From Sequoia sempervirens (lineage: Eukaryota; Streptophyta; Pinopsida; Cupressales; Cupressaceae): a stretch of 64,000 nt of DNA. The stretch is taken from contig VDFB02047230.1 in NCBI GenBank assembly GCA_007258455.2, positions 159,720,635-159,784,634 on the forward strand. Direction: 5' to 3'. The position numbers were made by a program, and so were the translations under genes. Shown here one piece after another: positions 25,025 through 37,499 of the stretch; position 1 is the first letter of the stretch, and each line of letters starts with the position of its first letter. The notes under the pieces are model-generated. The model saw only the letters and a list, made by a program, of their open reading frames with translations. It was not told the origin of the DNA and ran no database searches.

Positions 25025-25399
25025 ATATGTGGGTGAATTAATACATGCATCCAAAATTCTAAGCAAAAATATTAATCAGATCATTGGAAATGCATAGTTT
25101 GTTATGGAAAAAATTACATATGCCTCATAAAATAAATTGATGGTGAATTAAAATGTATTGAACCCATAATTCGTAAAATTTGGATTATTTGGCCACCCTG
25201 TATGTTGCAATGTATTCACCAATTTCGAATTGGGAAATATGAACTATTTTCCAATTAGTGTATTCACCACTAAAAATATCCTTGGTATTAGTGGTTTGAT
25301 TTTCACTATGGGCCCACACTAGGAAACAAACCCACATGAATAATATAGGCTTATGCAAGTGTTTGTTGTGTCTTCTTGTGAAAAACTAATGCATATATA

Positions 25400-27326
25400 T
25401 TAATCCATATCCCCCTCGATCCAATTTGTTTGTTTGGTGTGTTTTCAAGTTCTCCCCTTAGTCAAGAAAGAAAACCTCCATCCTAAATCAACCATTCAAT
25501 ATTTTCCTCCAAATACCTTATTCATCCCCCAAATTCAATTCCTACTAATCCACACAAATCACCCTAAATTTCTCTAATCCAAAACATCAAAACAACTCTC
25601 CACCTAGAATCCAACATCCTAATCTAACCTATCCTCTTTCAATCCAAATCCAATTTCATCATTCATCTTCATCCCAAAGTCTTATTCTTCTAAGCCTCCA
25701 ATCTACTTCTAATCCCTCATCCTAATTTTCATCCTCATCCAAAATAAAAATCCAAATTTCTTAATTAACCTATCCTCCATCATGCCCTTCTTCTAATCTC
25801 CATCCTCATACAAAATAAATCCCAAGTTTTCCTCTGCCAAACATTCCTCCATATTTTCCAACAATCCAATCCAACTCAACCCCATCCAATCTTTTCTAAT
25901 CCACGTTCTTCCATCCCAATCCCATCCAACATCATGTATTCATTCTATACCTCTCCACCAATTATTGATGATGATGATGTTGATGAGCTTATTCTTGTGG
26001 ATCAACCAAAATATGAGCCCTATGATGATAAAACCTTATAATATATTTCCCTAAAAAAAATTTCCACAATACCTATTCACCCATCCATCTATCCTTAAAA
26101 CCAAGAGCCTATAAGCTCTAGTAGCCCATCCTTCTATCATCAATATCAACAATCCCCAACATTCCAAACTACTTACCAATAACCACTTTTACCACATAAA
26201 CAACCACCTTTCCAACAACCCATAATCTTTGGCCAACCATCCATTTATCCTCTATATCAAGAACTAGTTAACACAAGCTATAACATTACTTCCCAATAAA
26301 TATTCATTAATTATCCTATATTTGACAAGAGAAACCAATATTCCATCCAAAGCCTTCCTTTACACCAAAATATATACCAAATCCCTATCTCCCATCCATA
26401 TCCCAAATAGTCATCCCCATTATTAGTCCAAGAAAGTTATATCCCCTTCACTTCTTATTGCAATCTCTTGACCTCTAAACTGTTACCATCCACATCATCT
26501 CCATCCTCCAAATCATTTGTTCATGAATTTATCCGAGGACTCTGAGTAAAGAAACTCTCACAAAATCCATATCATAAAATTATAGTCATGTCACTCCACT
26601 CAACAATCAAGGTCATTGTTGGTGAGGCCATCACCCACCTCATACCCATCATCCCACTCCAAAATCATAACACCATCCAACCTATCAAATTTTTCAAACC
26701 CTAATCCTATGAACATGATGAATCTCCCATCCCTCCATCCACCCAATTTGAGGAGTCTATCCAACACTCCTCCATCACGCTATCCACACAAATTCAAATA
26801 TACCAAGAGCTTGTTCCAAATAATACTACCATAAATACGCCTCTAAGAAAGATCAAATTCTTCCTTCCACACCATCACATAATACCATTCTAGCTCAAGA
26901 TCAAACTATCTTTCCACTCAATCTCATGATCCCCTCCCATCTCAAGATAAAAAAATCCCTTCCACCCCATCTCACAAACTCCTTCCATCTCGAGGTTCAA
27001 TCATCCCTTTCCCTCCATATCATGATCCCATTCCATCTCAAGATCCAATCATCCCTTCCTCTCCATCTAATAATCCCCTTCCATATCTAGATGAAAGCAT
27101 CCCTTCCTCTCCATCTGATGACCACTTTTCATCTCAAGATCCTAGGATCCCCTCCACTCCATCTCATGATCCCTTTCTAAATCAAGATCAAATTATACCC
27201 TTCACTCCATCTCATGATCCCTTTCCAAATAAAGATCCAAGCACCCCTTCCACTCCATCTCATGATCCCTTTATAAATAAACATCAAAGCATTCCATCTA
27301 CTCCATTTCATGATCTATTTTCAAAT
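25400..27326 (+). pseudogene. Left part of an old gag-like, Pro/Ser/Gln-rich coding remnant
   Basis: Strongly strand-asymmetric sequence (C/A/T-rich, few G) that translates in the + direction into Pro-, Ser-, Gln- and Asn-rich stretches with scattered stops. A short acidic block starts at ATG 25936 (SPPIIDDDDVDELILVDQPK). From about 26880 it becomes a 48-bp repeat array. It is interrupted at 27326 by an LTR element and resumes at 33249. The composition resembles the gag of the 42-53 kb element; assignment to a Ty3/gypsy-like gag is inference. Confidence 0.5.
26880..27326 (+). repeat. 48-bp (16-codon) minisatellite, left half
   Basis: The core CTCATGATCC recurs at 27163, 27211 and 27259, with a variant at 27307, exactly 48 bp apart; more diverged units extend back to about 26880. 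In frame the unit encodes a Pro/Ser/His/Asp-rich 16-mer of the type STPSHDPFxNxDxxIP. Unit length in whole codons suggests it expanded while coding. Confidence 0.88.
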
Positions 27327-28675
27327 TGAAACGTTGAAAAAGTGGTGAAACCTTAGAGTTTTCAGCCTAGGGTTTTGGACACCTTTCCCTAATTTCATTG
27401 AAAATGTATGGAATGGGATGAATGAGGGTTTAATTGGATTTGGACAAGGTATATGATTGACTTACAGTCTAAAAGGTGAGTCAACCAACCCTAGACCAAA
27501 TCTGAAAGTGACCTAAGGATGAAATGCAATGATTCAATTGACTTAATGATGCACATTACTATTCTAATGCAAATACAATAGGTCTAAGAAATCACAGACA
27601 AAAATAGACTGAGTAGGACACTGTGCACCTGTGGTGTAAATTTGGAGCTGAAAATGTAGGACATAGGAACCCAAAAGCCATTATCTTTGTAGGGCTAATT
27701 CAGATATGTTTTCACAGTCCTTGGTGTCGGATCAAAACTCCTGTTTCCCGCTTGTCGCACTACCGAATCATACTCGAATAGTTTTGTAACTGATTTTTCA
27801 TGAGTTTTCAAGGTGTAGGGTTTTGATTGAAACAACAAATAATTGACCTTCAAACTTCCTTCAATTCTCTTCAAACCCGAAACTGCACATTCAAAGAGAG
27901 AAGAAAGGTTGTGCCATTTAGGGGCTTGCCTTGGTCAAACCCCGTGTTAGTGTTTCCACTTCCACAATGGCAATTCCAATGATAAATGGATAAATGATAT
28001 GAAGGAATGATGAATCCACAAAGTGCTGCAACTCACCACCTTTTAATGGCTTCCTTGAAGAGCTGAAGTCACACACATCTCCTCAAGGCTTGGATCTTGC
28101 TTGAACTGTTTGAAGAACTACAAGGGTTAGATCTCACAAACAATATGAAAACACAAACATGAACACACTCACATACATTTTGACATTATGTTTAGATCTT
28201 GAATTGCTGCAATAAATCATCTAATGGTTGCTCTTGACCTTCTTGATAATGTTCTTGACAATTGCTTGATCATAAATTCTCCAACTTGCTAGATAGATTT
28301 GAAATGCTGCAATAACTAGGTATTTATACACAATTATTGTAATTTCCCAAAAAAAAAATCTTGAAAACCAACTTTAGATATTTTGAATTTCAAATAATAA
28401 AATTCCGACACTGACATATTTGAATTTGGAGCCAAAATAGGCGAATATAAGTTCCCTAGGTTCCAATGTCCCATACCTATTTTTTGAAACTTAAGGAGTT
28501 GGGACAAAGTATTAAATGAGAGCATTTGTTATGTTCTTCCAAATTATCAGAAAATGTTTAAAATGGGCCACATAATGCATAATTTAGGAAATTAAATGCT
28601 CAATTAGGTCCAATAACTTAAGGGGGAGCAAAATATAGCGTGAAATTATCAAGGGTGATAATTTACGACACTACA
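27327..28675 (-). repeat. 3' LTR of the 27-33 kb element
   Basis: 1349 bp. Homologous to 31841-33243 throughout, starting TGAAACGTTGA and ending ACGACACTACA in + orientation. Confidence 0.92.
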
Positions 28676-28696
28676 TTTAACCCCCACTTTAGTGGG
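28676..28696 (-). other. Polypurine tract of the 27-33 kb element
   Basis: On the minus strand a purine-rich AAAGTGGGGGTTAAA lies directly before the LTR start TGTAGTGTCG. This sets the element orientation as minus. Confidence 0.7.
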
Positions 28697-29109
28697 AGTA
28701 TGAATTTACACACAGACTCACACTAAAGTAGAAAATGTGTCAAGAGGGGTCTGAATGTGCAAATGTTGAAGCAATAGGATGACAATGAATCTAGGGGGAT
28801 GCACAAGCCCCCCAAAATCCAAGATCCCATGGAAAACCAACATAATCACAAAGGAACACACATGTATGAAATTCAACAAGACAACATACACAAACATACA
28901 TGTCAAAAACACGAAGCATATATGATGAAAATACATGACATAACATAACATATAGATGACAACAAAATGAGCACAAACATGATGCCAACACGAAGAAGAT
29001 ACACAAAATACACACAAAAAATTGAAGGGTAGTACTAAAAGGATTGAAGTTGATAAGGAAAAGAGACCACAATCTTAAATTATCTCAAATCCCAAATGTC
29101 ATCCATCAA

Positions 29110-29500
29110 ATAAATGTTAGTTAAAGGGATGCCCTCATGAGGACTAGCAAGCTGCATTATACCAAATCACTCATGATCCACATGGATCCATTGTCTAGCA
29201 AGCTATGTTCTGCTAGGTGTCCATGCAATATGATGGGTTCCACAAGGCTAGCAAGCTACACTATATGCTAGACACTCATGAAACACAGCTCTACTATCAC
29301 TTGCAAGGTGTGTTATGCTCGATGTTTGTATTAATAACAATGGGGTTTCACAAGGCTAGCAAGCTGCATTATTTTAGACACTCATGAAATGCATAGCTCT
29401 ATTATCAAGCAAGTTGTGTTATGCTTGGTGACCATGTTAATAGGGTTCTCAAGTTCATGATCCAACAAGCTTTGTTATGTTGAATCCATGAACTATCTTA
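29110..29500. repeat. Degenerate tandem repeats inside the 27-33 kb element
   Basis: The phrase CACAAGGCTAGCAAGCT occurs at 29241 and 29349 (period 108), with further AGCAAGCT(G/A)(C/T)(A/G) variants before and after. A second, looser series with ACCTTA(G/T)GGAATA and TACCACAAAGGAG motifs continues to about 29890. The repeats have no convincing open frame. Confidence 0.65.
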
Positions 29501-30226
29501 CCAAAACCTCACCTTGGGGGTCACATAAACTCACCTATGAAGGTGCATAAGACAAATCCAAAACCTCAAGGGGTGTTATAAACAACACCACCATAAAATA
29601 TGATTTACAAAATAACAAAAGGGGCATTGCTCAATACATGAAGGGTAACACCTTATGGAATATCACACATGACATCACCACTAAGAGATGTCAAGTCATG
29701 AAATAAAATGATCGCACCTTAGGGAATACAAGCCATGGTATTACCACAAAGGAGAACATCATATGCCAATAAAATTCATACACAGAGGATATCAAGCCCA
29801 ATATCACCGCGAAGGAGACACAACATAGATAGAGAAGACCACACTATCATTGACAAGGTCACACTTTCTAGGAGATGCATGCAATTATCACTAAAAAAGG
29901 ACCATTTTTAATGCAAATAATAAGCAGGAGACTATATTCCCCCCTTAAAATGTTAGTGTACTTGCTACACTAATATTTTAAGGAGATACAAAGGGATACA
30001 TTTCTATAAGGAATGCACCTAACATAAGGCTACCTAACCCCTTTAACCCCAAAGTGTAGGGACAAAGATGAGCCCAAAAATGGATGATGATGCATTGCTC
30101 CTTGTGAGATGAAATATGATTACATAAGGCCTAGTTTATAACCCCCATGCATGGTAATGAGTATGTTATGATACTACAACTACCACATGGAAAGGAGCAA
30201 ATCACATGAATATTAATCTATCACTT

Positions 30227-30328
30227 GTTCAATTTGATCCTCGTAAGGATCAAATTCTTTCAATTTCTTCTTTAAAGCAACACATTCATCAATAGTATTC
30301 CCAAATATTCTATGGTATGCACAATAAG
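30227..30328 (-). pseudogene. Gag-type zinc-binding segment of the 27-33 kb element
   Basis: The minus strand encodes SYCAYHRIFGNTIDECVALK. This matches the CX2H-X4-H-X4-C pattern seen in many plant gypsy gag proteins, except that the second His is Asn. Neighbouring minus-strand frames (for example 30598-30891) are Pro/Asn-rich and may belong to the same decayed gag. It resembles the knuckle at about 47065-47106. Confidence 0.6.
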
Positions 30329-31840
30329 ATGTATTTGTATTATTTTGTTTACTACCTTTTCATTCGTGCATGGGTGGTAATGTAATGTATCCCAAGTTTA
30401 GAAGTGTTTCTATATTACACTCAGTGGAGTGGATAACACACCCTTCTTAATATGACCATGAACTTTGTATTGCTTGGTTGGTGGAACAAATGTTTGATGT
30501 AAAGGTGGAGACCTTGGTAACCTATTCATTTTGTATCTTCAGATGGTGTTTGTTCCAAAAGGGAATGGATTTCATGTTCATTCTTTATGTTACATCCTTA
30601 TTTTGTGAGGATCTTAAAGCCTTGTTTGTAACATTGATCCAAGCTAATGGGTGTGTTTGTAACTTTGTTCTCATATGATGGAGGAGCATTAGGTGGTATG
30701 TTTTCCTTGTGATTGTTATTGATAGGTATTTCCATGCACATTGGTTGAGGTATGAATTGCAAATCACTTTCCTTATGCGATGTGGAAAACATTTCAAGTG
30801 GTGGTATGGTAGATGGTGCTAATTGTCGACATGTGTGATTAGGCCATTTCATTGAAGGATAAAAGATCACATTATTTTTGAGGTTACACAATTAATTATG
30901 TATGAATTCATTCATTCTCTCCTCATCATGACCCAATATATCTTTATTAATAAGGAATGCATTAGGAGATGAAGCATCATGAATGTCATCATTTGAATTA
31001 GGGTCATTACCAAACACACAACTTGATACAACAACCAAGGATTTCAAAGGAGTCAACATCTTACCAAAACATTGAGCCATTATGACCATATGATTCTTTC
31101 ACTAAGGTTTAGACTATTATGCAACAAGTAACTGAAAAACATACAATAGATCTGGACAACGACTTCTAAGAGGTCTTTGTCACATAAATCTAAGGAAAAA
31201 AACATAGGACTAGGGCACCCAAGGCGCTTATGTCCTGGACAGGGTTTTAAAAATTTAATTTGGTTGTCTATAATACTGTTTAAGGTTTCTGTGTTTATGT
31301 ACAAACATATCTGACAGTGAATATTTTTCTAGATTTTTCTCAATTTATGATAATGTAATTCAAAATACAAGTGAGCAAGAATGTTGAAAATGCTTTTACA
31401 ATAAATGACAATTGTAAATGCAATTTCCAGATCTAAGATGCAAAAATTAACTGATTCTAACATGCTAAATTTGAGAATGATGATGTTAATATGCTCTTTG
31501 AAAGAAAATAATATAATTTTTCACTTTTTAGCTATATGCAAGATACCTAAATGCATCCAATGACACTTTCATTTTTTTGTTAATATTTTAAATGACCTTT
31601 AATCTAGATTTGCAAATGCAATTGAAATGTAGATTTGAGCTATAATGATTGAAATAAACCCTATTTCAACCTATAATGCAATATGATATGCAATTTTTTA
31701 AATTTTTATGCTTTTTTATGATGCAAAAATGGATGCCTAAATGAAAATTGTAAAAAAATGCAATGCTAAACCCTAGATATAGGTTCAATTGCTTCAAAAT
31801 TCAAAAGGTATATAATGTTAACATGTCAGGTTAACCAAAA

Positions 31841-33243
31841 TGAAACGTTGATAAATGGGTGAAACGTTAGAGTTTTCACCCTAAGGTTTTGGACACCTTT
31901 CCCTAATTTCATTGAAAATGTATGGAATGTGATAGAATGGGAGTTTGATTGGATTTGGATAAGGTATATGATTGAATTACAACCTTATAGGTGAGTCAAC
32001 CAACCCTAGACCAAATTTGAAAGTGACCTAAGGATGAAATGCAATGATTCAACTGATCTAATGATGCAAATCAATGTTTTGATGTAAATACAACATATTT
32101 GAAAAATCACATACAAAAATAGATCACAAAAATAGATTGAGCAGGACACTGTGCACTTGTGTAAATTTGGAGCTAAAAGTGCAGGACATAGGAACCCCAG
32201 GCGAAAATTTCTTTTTAGGGCTAATTCAGATTTATTTTTGTAGTCCTCTAATGTCAAATCAGAACTTTCGTTTCTCGCTTGTCGCACTATTAGATCACTT
32301 TCTCGCTTGTCGCACTATTAGATCACAGTCGGATAATTATGTAACTGAGTTTCTATGGGTTTTCAAGGTGTAGGGTTTTGACTGCAACAACAAATAATTG
32401 ACCTTCAAACTTCCTTCAATCCTCTTCAAACCTCAAACTTGCACATTCAAAGAGATAAGAAAGGTTGTGCCATTTAGGGGCTTGCCTTGGTCAAACCCTG
32501 TGTTAGTGTTTCCACATCCACAATGGCAATGCCAATGATAAATGGAAAAATAATAGAAAAGAATGATGAATCCAAAAAGTGTTGCAACTCACCACCCTTT
32601 AATGGATTCCTTGAAGGACTGAAGTCATGCACATCTCCTTAAGGCTTGAATCTTGCTTAAATTGCTTGAATTGCTTAAAGACCTACAAGGGTTAGATCTC
32701 ACAAACAATATGAAAACATAATCATGAACACAATCACATATATTTTGAAAAGATGTTTGGATCTTGAATTGCTGCAATAAATCCTCTAATGGATGTTCTT
32801 GACTTTCTTGATAATGCTCTTGACAGTTGCTTGAGATCATAAATTCTCTAACTTGCTAGATAGGTTTGAAATAATGCAATAACTAGGTATTTATACATAA
32901 TTATTCTAATTTTCCAAAAAATAAATCTCGGCAACCAACTTTAGATATTTGAATTTTAAATAATAAAATACCAACACCAACATATTTGAATTTGGCACCA
33001 AAATAGAGGACATAGGTGACCTAGGTGCTAGTGTCCTAAACTTATTTTTCAAAACTTAAGGAGTTAGAGACAAAGTATCATTTGTGAGATCATTTGTTTT
33101 GTGCTTGAAAATTATCAAAAAATGTTTAAAATGGGCCACAAAATGCATAATTTAGGAAATTAATTGCTTAATTAGGTCCAATAACTTAAGGGAGAGCAAA
33201 ACATAACATAAAATTGTCAAGGGTGACAATTTATGATACTACA
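31841..33243 (-). repeat. 5' LTR of the 27-33 kb element
   Basis: 1403 bp, TG...CA bounded. It carries an internal direct duplication of about 28 bp near 32274-32325 (CTTTCTCGCTTGTCGCACTA twice) that is single in the other LTR. Confidence 0.92.
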
Positions 33244-33248
33244 AAAAT

Positions 33249-33896
33249 TAAGATCAAAGTGTCGCTTCCACTTCATCTCATGATCCCTTTTTCAAATCAA
33301 GATAAAAGAATCCCCTTGCATCCATTTCACTCCATCTCATGAGCCCCTTCCATATCAAGATGAAAGCATCCCTTCTACTCCATCTCATGATCCCTTTCCA
33401 AATCAAGATCAAAGAATCCTTTACACTCCATCTCATGAACCCCTTCCATCTCATGATATCTTGTCACCTCAAAACCAAAGAATCCCTCCTAATCCCCCTC
33501 ATGGTCCTAGCACTTCTCAAGATCCCATCACCCCCATCCAACACACTCATGAGCCCCACACCTATCAACTTGGTTCATCCACCTTCATCCAATCTAGTTT
33601 CGTCCATGAAACCATAATTCCTTTCAACTCATATCCCCTTCAAAATGGACTCAAATCTTACTTCCAAAACAATAAGTATCCCATTGGAAAATGACTTATT
33701 AAAACATTCACTATCAAGGAAAAGGGTTAGGCCTCCATTAACAAGGCATATTGGAAGCCATCAATACCAAACAAAATATTAATTCTCATGGCCTTGGCTA
33801 CAAAACTCATGCTCAAGACATTGGTATCCCTCCCAAATTGCACACCCAGGTCCATCTAAATCCAAACATCCCCATCCTATAAGGAAGCTAAGGTAG
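33249..33896 (+). pseudogene. Right part of the gag-like remnant with G-patch-like motif
   Basis: The 48-bp array resumes (cores at 33277, 33336, 33384 and 33432) and passes into a Pro-rich frame open over 33461-33694. After a frame change, 33718-33830 encodes GKGLGLH, a stop, then QGILEAINTKQNINSHGLGY. This has the Gly spacing of a G-patch, an RNA-binding module found after the gag/protease of some plant LTR elements. The right end abuts the copia LTR at 33897. Function is inferred from family resemblance only. Confidence 0.5.
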
Positions 33897-34747
33897 TGAA
33901 ATAACTTCCTACAATAATATTCACAGGATATTTATACAAATCATTTGAGACCTTTACAAAAATTATAGAAAATAAATATAAATAAACATAAATATCATTC
34001 ATACCACAATATAGTGATTTACATTAGGAAAACCCTATTAGAAGAAAACCCCACACTCCAAAATTCAACCAATATATTATTTAGAAATAAAATTACAATA
34101 TACTTGTAGAGAAATATTTCACTTGAGTATCATCAACCAAATATTTAAAGGAAACTCAACATCTATAAGACTCTCTCACACACAACCTCCATCTCAAGCA
34201 CCTAATATATAAGAGATACAATGCATGAAACCATCAAACAATATTTATAAAACCATGAGATAAAAAAAAAATCGACATCCAACTTATCTCCAATCAAAGG
34301 CACCCTATGATGTATCAAAACACACACCAACACATGTAACTCCCCCTTACAACTCTTTTATATATCTAGCACGTTTTCATATTTTTCAATTTGGAAAACT
34401 CAAATTTCAAAGGCCATAAATTTTGATCCAAGAGATTGATTGATGAACCATTTGAACATTTGGAAATCTTGTGAAGTGTTCTATGAAGCATAACCCGCTT
34501 TTTTGGTTACAACCACTTTTGGGCCCAAAAATGGCCTCTAATTGTCTCAAATTTGAATTTGAAACTTTAAAAACTAAAAAATTCAATATCTTGAAATATA
34601 GGCATGATCTTGAGTCTAAAGTTTACCAACATATTTATTTAGCAATTTTGTAGCTTTGGGATATTTTTTTGACCCATTTGTGCTCAACTTACTATAAATA
34701 GTATTTTTTTTTTGTAATTGAAAGGTTGAGACACATTTTTCCTAACA
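33897..34747 (-). repeat. Probable 3' LTR of the copia element
   Basis: About 850 bp, reading TGTTAGGAAAAATG... on the minus strand, a start typical of copia LTRs, and ending ...AGTTATTTCA. It is directly preceded on the minus strand by the tract CAAGTGGGAGAA (34748-34759). Its outer boundary rests only on the TG/CA rule, since no partner LTR is present. Confidence 0.65.
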
Positions 34748-34849
34748 TTCTCCCACTTGTTGAACACCCTGTAAGAGACAAGGGAGTATCAACACCATGA
34801 TTTAATTGCTAGGGGTTGAGAGACCAATAGACTTTGAACACCATGTGAG

Positions 34850-37000
34850 CTTCTTTGTACTCACAAGATTAGTTAAAGAATCTACAACACTCATTAAGGT
34901 CTCTACCTTAATTAGCTTCACCCTGCGATCCTTGACCATATATTTGATAAAATGATATTATACATCAATGTGCTTGATCTTGGCATGAAATGTTGGGTTC
35001 TTAACTAGGAAGATCACACTCTAACTGTCACAATAAATTGTCACTATATCTTGTTTTATTCTAATATATGAACATAATATCTTAAGCTAAATGGATACTT
35101 TACAAGTGTGGACAACTACCATATGCTTAGCTTCAATAGTGGGAAAACAAACCTTATCTTATTGCTTACTCATCTAACTAATTGCATCAAAAAATAAAGT
35201 AAACACATAAGCACTATTGGATCTTCTACTATCAACATCGTCTATCTATTCTCAATCCGCATAACCATGAATATCAAGGGAATCTCGTCTCCTATCAAAT
35301 TACTATGATACATAAAAAATTATATGAGATATCCCACAAATTTTTAAGCTCTTTTAATTGCATCCTAATGAACTCTACAAGATTAGACATATATCTAGAA
35401 AGAACTCCCATTGCTTTGTCAAGGTCTAGTCTAGTGTAGATTGTAGCATACATCAAACTTTTGATTGCACTTTGGTAAGGCACTTTTCTCATGTCTTCCA
35501 TCTTCGATGGTGATGATGGACAATGTGAAGAATTTTTTTTTCTCCAATTGTAAGAGAAACACATAATGGTCTACAATATTGCATGTTAAACCTTTGTAAA
35601 ATTGACTTGACATACTTTGTACAAGACATAGATTTCTATTCACCCTCTCTTTTGATTTCCATCCCAAGAATACATTTAACTACACCAAGATCTTTCATTG
35701 CAAATTTAGTCACAAGTTGAGACTTTAGTTCTGGAATGATTTCTTTCCCTTTATTGATAAATAACATATCATCAACATATAATCTAATAAATAGGAAACA
35801 ATCACTATCAATTTTATAAGAAACACATTGATCTAATTTAGAATGCTCAAATCTCAAACTCAACACATATACATTCAGATTCATGAAATTTCTAGGAGAT
35901 GTCATAGTTTGGGTTAATAAGGAGGAGGTCAAGTATGGCCATACTTGGCACTACCAACATGAGGAATCCCCAATTTTTTTGAAAGCACTTAAGGAATTCC
36001 AAAGAACATTCAATGATGCAACTGCAAATAGTAGACCAAAGAATGAAAAAGACAAACATGGCACTAGACTTCATGTTAATGAGGGAAATAATCCTGCAAT
36101 AGAGGAGGTAAGATCCAATGAAATGCTATCTGATAAATAATTAGGTTGGGATGGACTAGATGAATGCAGTCAAAGCATAAAATTCTAACCAGATATATCA
36201 TCCTCAGGAAGCACCACATACAAATAGTTGTTCTAATGTCAGCTCAACTTTTTTGTATATACAATTCTATAAAAATGAGGACAATTACAAATGAATATGT
36301 AATGCAGTCCCTAGCATGTTATAAGTAGATGCATATAAATCTCTATATAGAAAGTAGGTGTTAATACAAACAATAATTTATACACTATGTATAGCAAGTC
36401 ATGATACACTGTTGAAGTCACAATTCTGATCTTTTTGTAACTCTTGCACGTTTATACTATTATTAATACAAAAAAACTCAACACACATATATCAAATTTT
36501 TGGTAGCACATCCTAGAACTTATTTGACTCCATTCAAATATTTCTTTAATTTACAAACAAAATTACTTTTACCTTTCACTACGTAGTGCTATGGTTGTGT
36601 AATATCAATATCCTCTTTTAAATCATCATGAAGGAATGTTGTATTCACATCCATTTTCTCAGCCTCTAGATCATAAGTAGCAACAAACAAATGGATGCCA
36701 TTTTTTCAATAAGAGAAAATATCTCATTATAATCAAAACCATTAACATGAGAGTAACTTTTCACACCCAATTTTTCTTGTACTTATCAATAGCTCTATCT
36801 GAACCATCCTTATTTTGAACACCCATTTGCATCCAAAAAGTTTTTATCCTTCGGATAATGGTACTAGATCCCATGTAGCATTATTTTTCAAAGCCACCAT
36901 TTCTTCATCCATAGGAATCTTTCAAGACTTTAAATAATTCATACTTAATGCCTCTTCTATAGATTTGAGCTCATCCATGTTAGTATTTAAAGTAAAAATA
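34850..37000 (-). pseudogene. Copia reverse transcriptase and RNase H (interrupted, decayed)
   Basis: Minus-strand segments in order: a DGS.RAIDKYK start near 36815 and EAEKMDVNTTFLHDDLKEDI near 36620-36670. After the 602-bp insertion come QKFDICVLSLRFEHSK and the catalytic RLYVDDMLF near 35770. RVPYQSA-type and YATIYTRLDLDKAMGVLSRY sequence lies at 35390-35500. RNase H is recognisable from GYADWE near 35260 and FHAKIKHIDVRYHFI-like sequence near 34970. The YVDD catalytic pair is retained, but stops and frameshifts are frequent. Confidence 0.82.
35872..36473 (+). pseudogene. 602-bp poly(A)-tailed insertion with target duplication, retrocopy-like
   Basis: The insertion lies within the copia RT gene, flanked by near-identical direct repeats (AAACTCAACACATATA at 35856-35871; the same with an extra AC at 36474-36491). 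Its + strand ends in an A-run. Deleting it restores the copia frame. It holds an open frame from the left boundary through ATG 35883 to a stop at 36138-36140 (HTWHYQHEESPIFLKALKEF and an acidic/polar tail), then about 330 bp of UTR-like sequence. I do not recognise the protein. The layout fits a 5'-truncated reverse-transcribed mRNA; a SINE with a chance frame is the alternative. Confidence 0.7.
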
Positions 37001-37499
37001 CATCTCCAATCATCAGTTGAATACCTTTTAGGTGATTTTCTACACCTTGTAGACCTTCAATCAAGTTGGGTTGGATTTTCTTCCTTCTCTTTTGAAGATT
37101 CAAAGCTAGATGAGTTGTCTGTACCCAAGGCCTCACTTTCTCATACGTAGAAGGAATTTGAATCACATCTTTATATTCACTTTGTTTTGGTTGTAATGTA
37201 ACATAAGAAGGTTTAGTTTATCTAAAAATTATACTTCTACTATATATTACTTTATGTGAAATAGGATCCCAAAGCTTGTATCCTTTCACACCATAAATTT
37301 ACCCAATAAAGATATATTTCATAAACTTGTTCTCCAATTTTGTTCACTTCTCCTTTGGAACATGTGCATATGCCTCACAACCAAAAAAATTAAGATGTCT
37401 CAATGAAGGCTTGTGACCCACCCATGTTTCCATAGGAATTTGAAAAATAAGAGTTGATGTAGGATACTTGTTAATCAGGTGGCAAGTAGTGGCAATAAA

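Larger units (their letters stand above)
27327..33243 (-). mobile_element. LTR retrotransposon without recognisable pol, nested in the 48-bp array
   Basis: Two LTRs of about 1.35-1.40 kb enclose a 3.2-kb interior. The element lies on the minus strand: a purine tract abuts the left LTR, and LTRs read TGTAGTGTCG...GTTTCA. Flanking 5-mers are CAAAT (27322-27326) and AAAAT (33244-33248), a one-mismatch target duplication. Removing the element rejoins the 48-bp repeat in register (TTTTCAAAT next to TAAGATCAAAG). No RT, integrase or protease was found; only a gag-type zinc-binding segment is visible. I see no good tRNA match beside the 5' LTR. Confidence 0.9.

Noticed and set aside
28718..29072. 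Cys/Phe/Val-rich minus-strand frames near the left LTR of the 27-33 kb element
   Set aside because: They are compositional artefacts of an ACACA/CATA-rich tract next to the PPT, with no domain.
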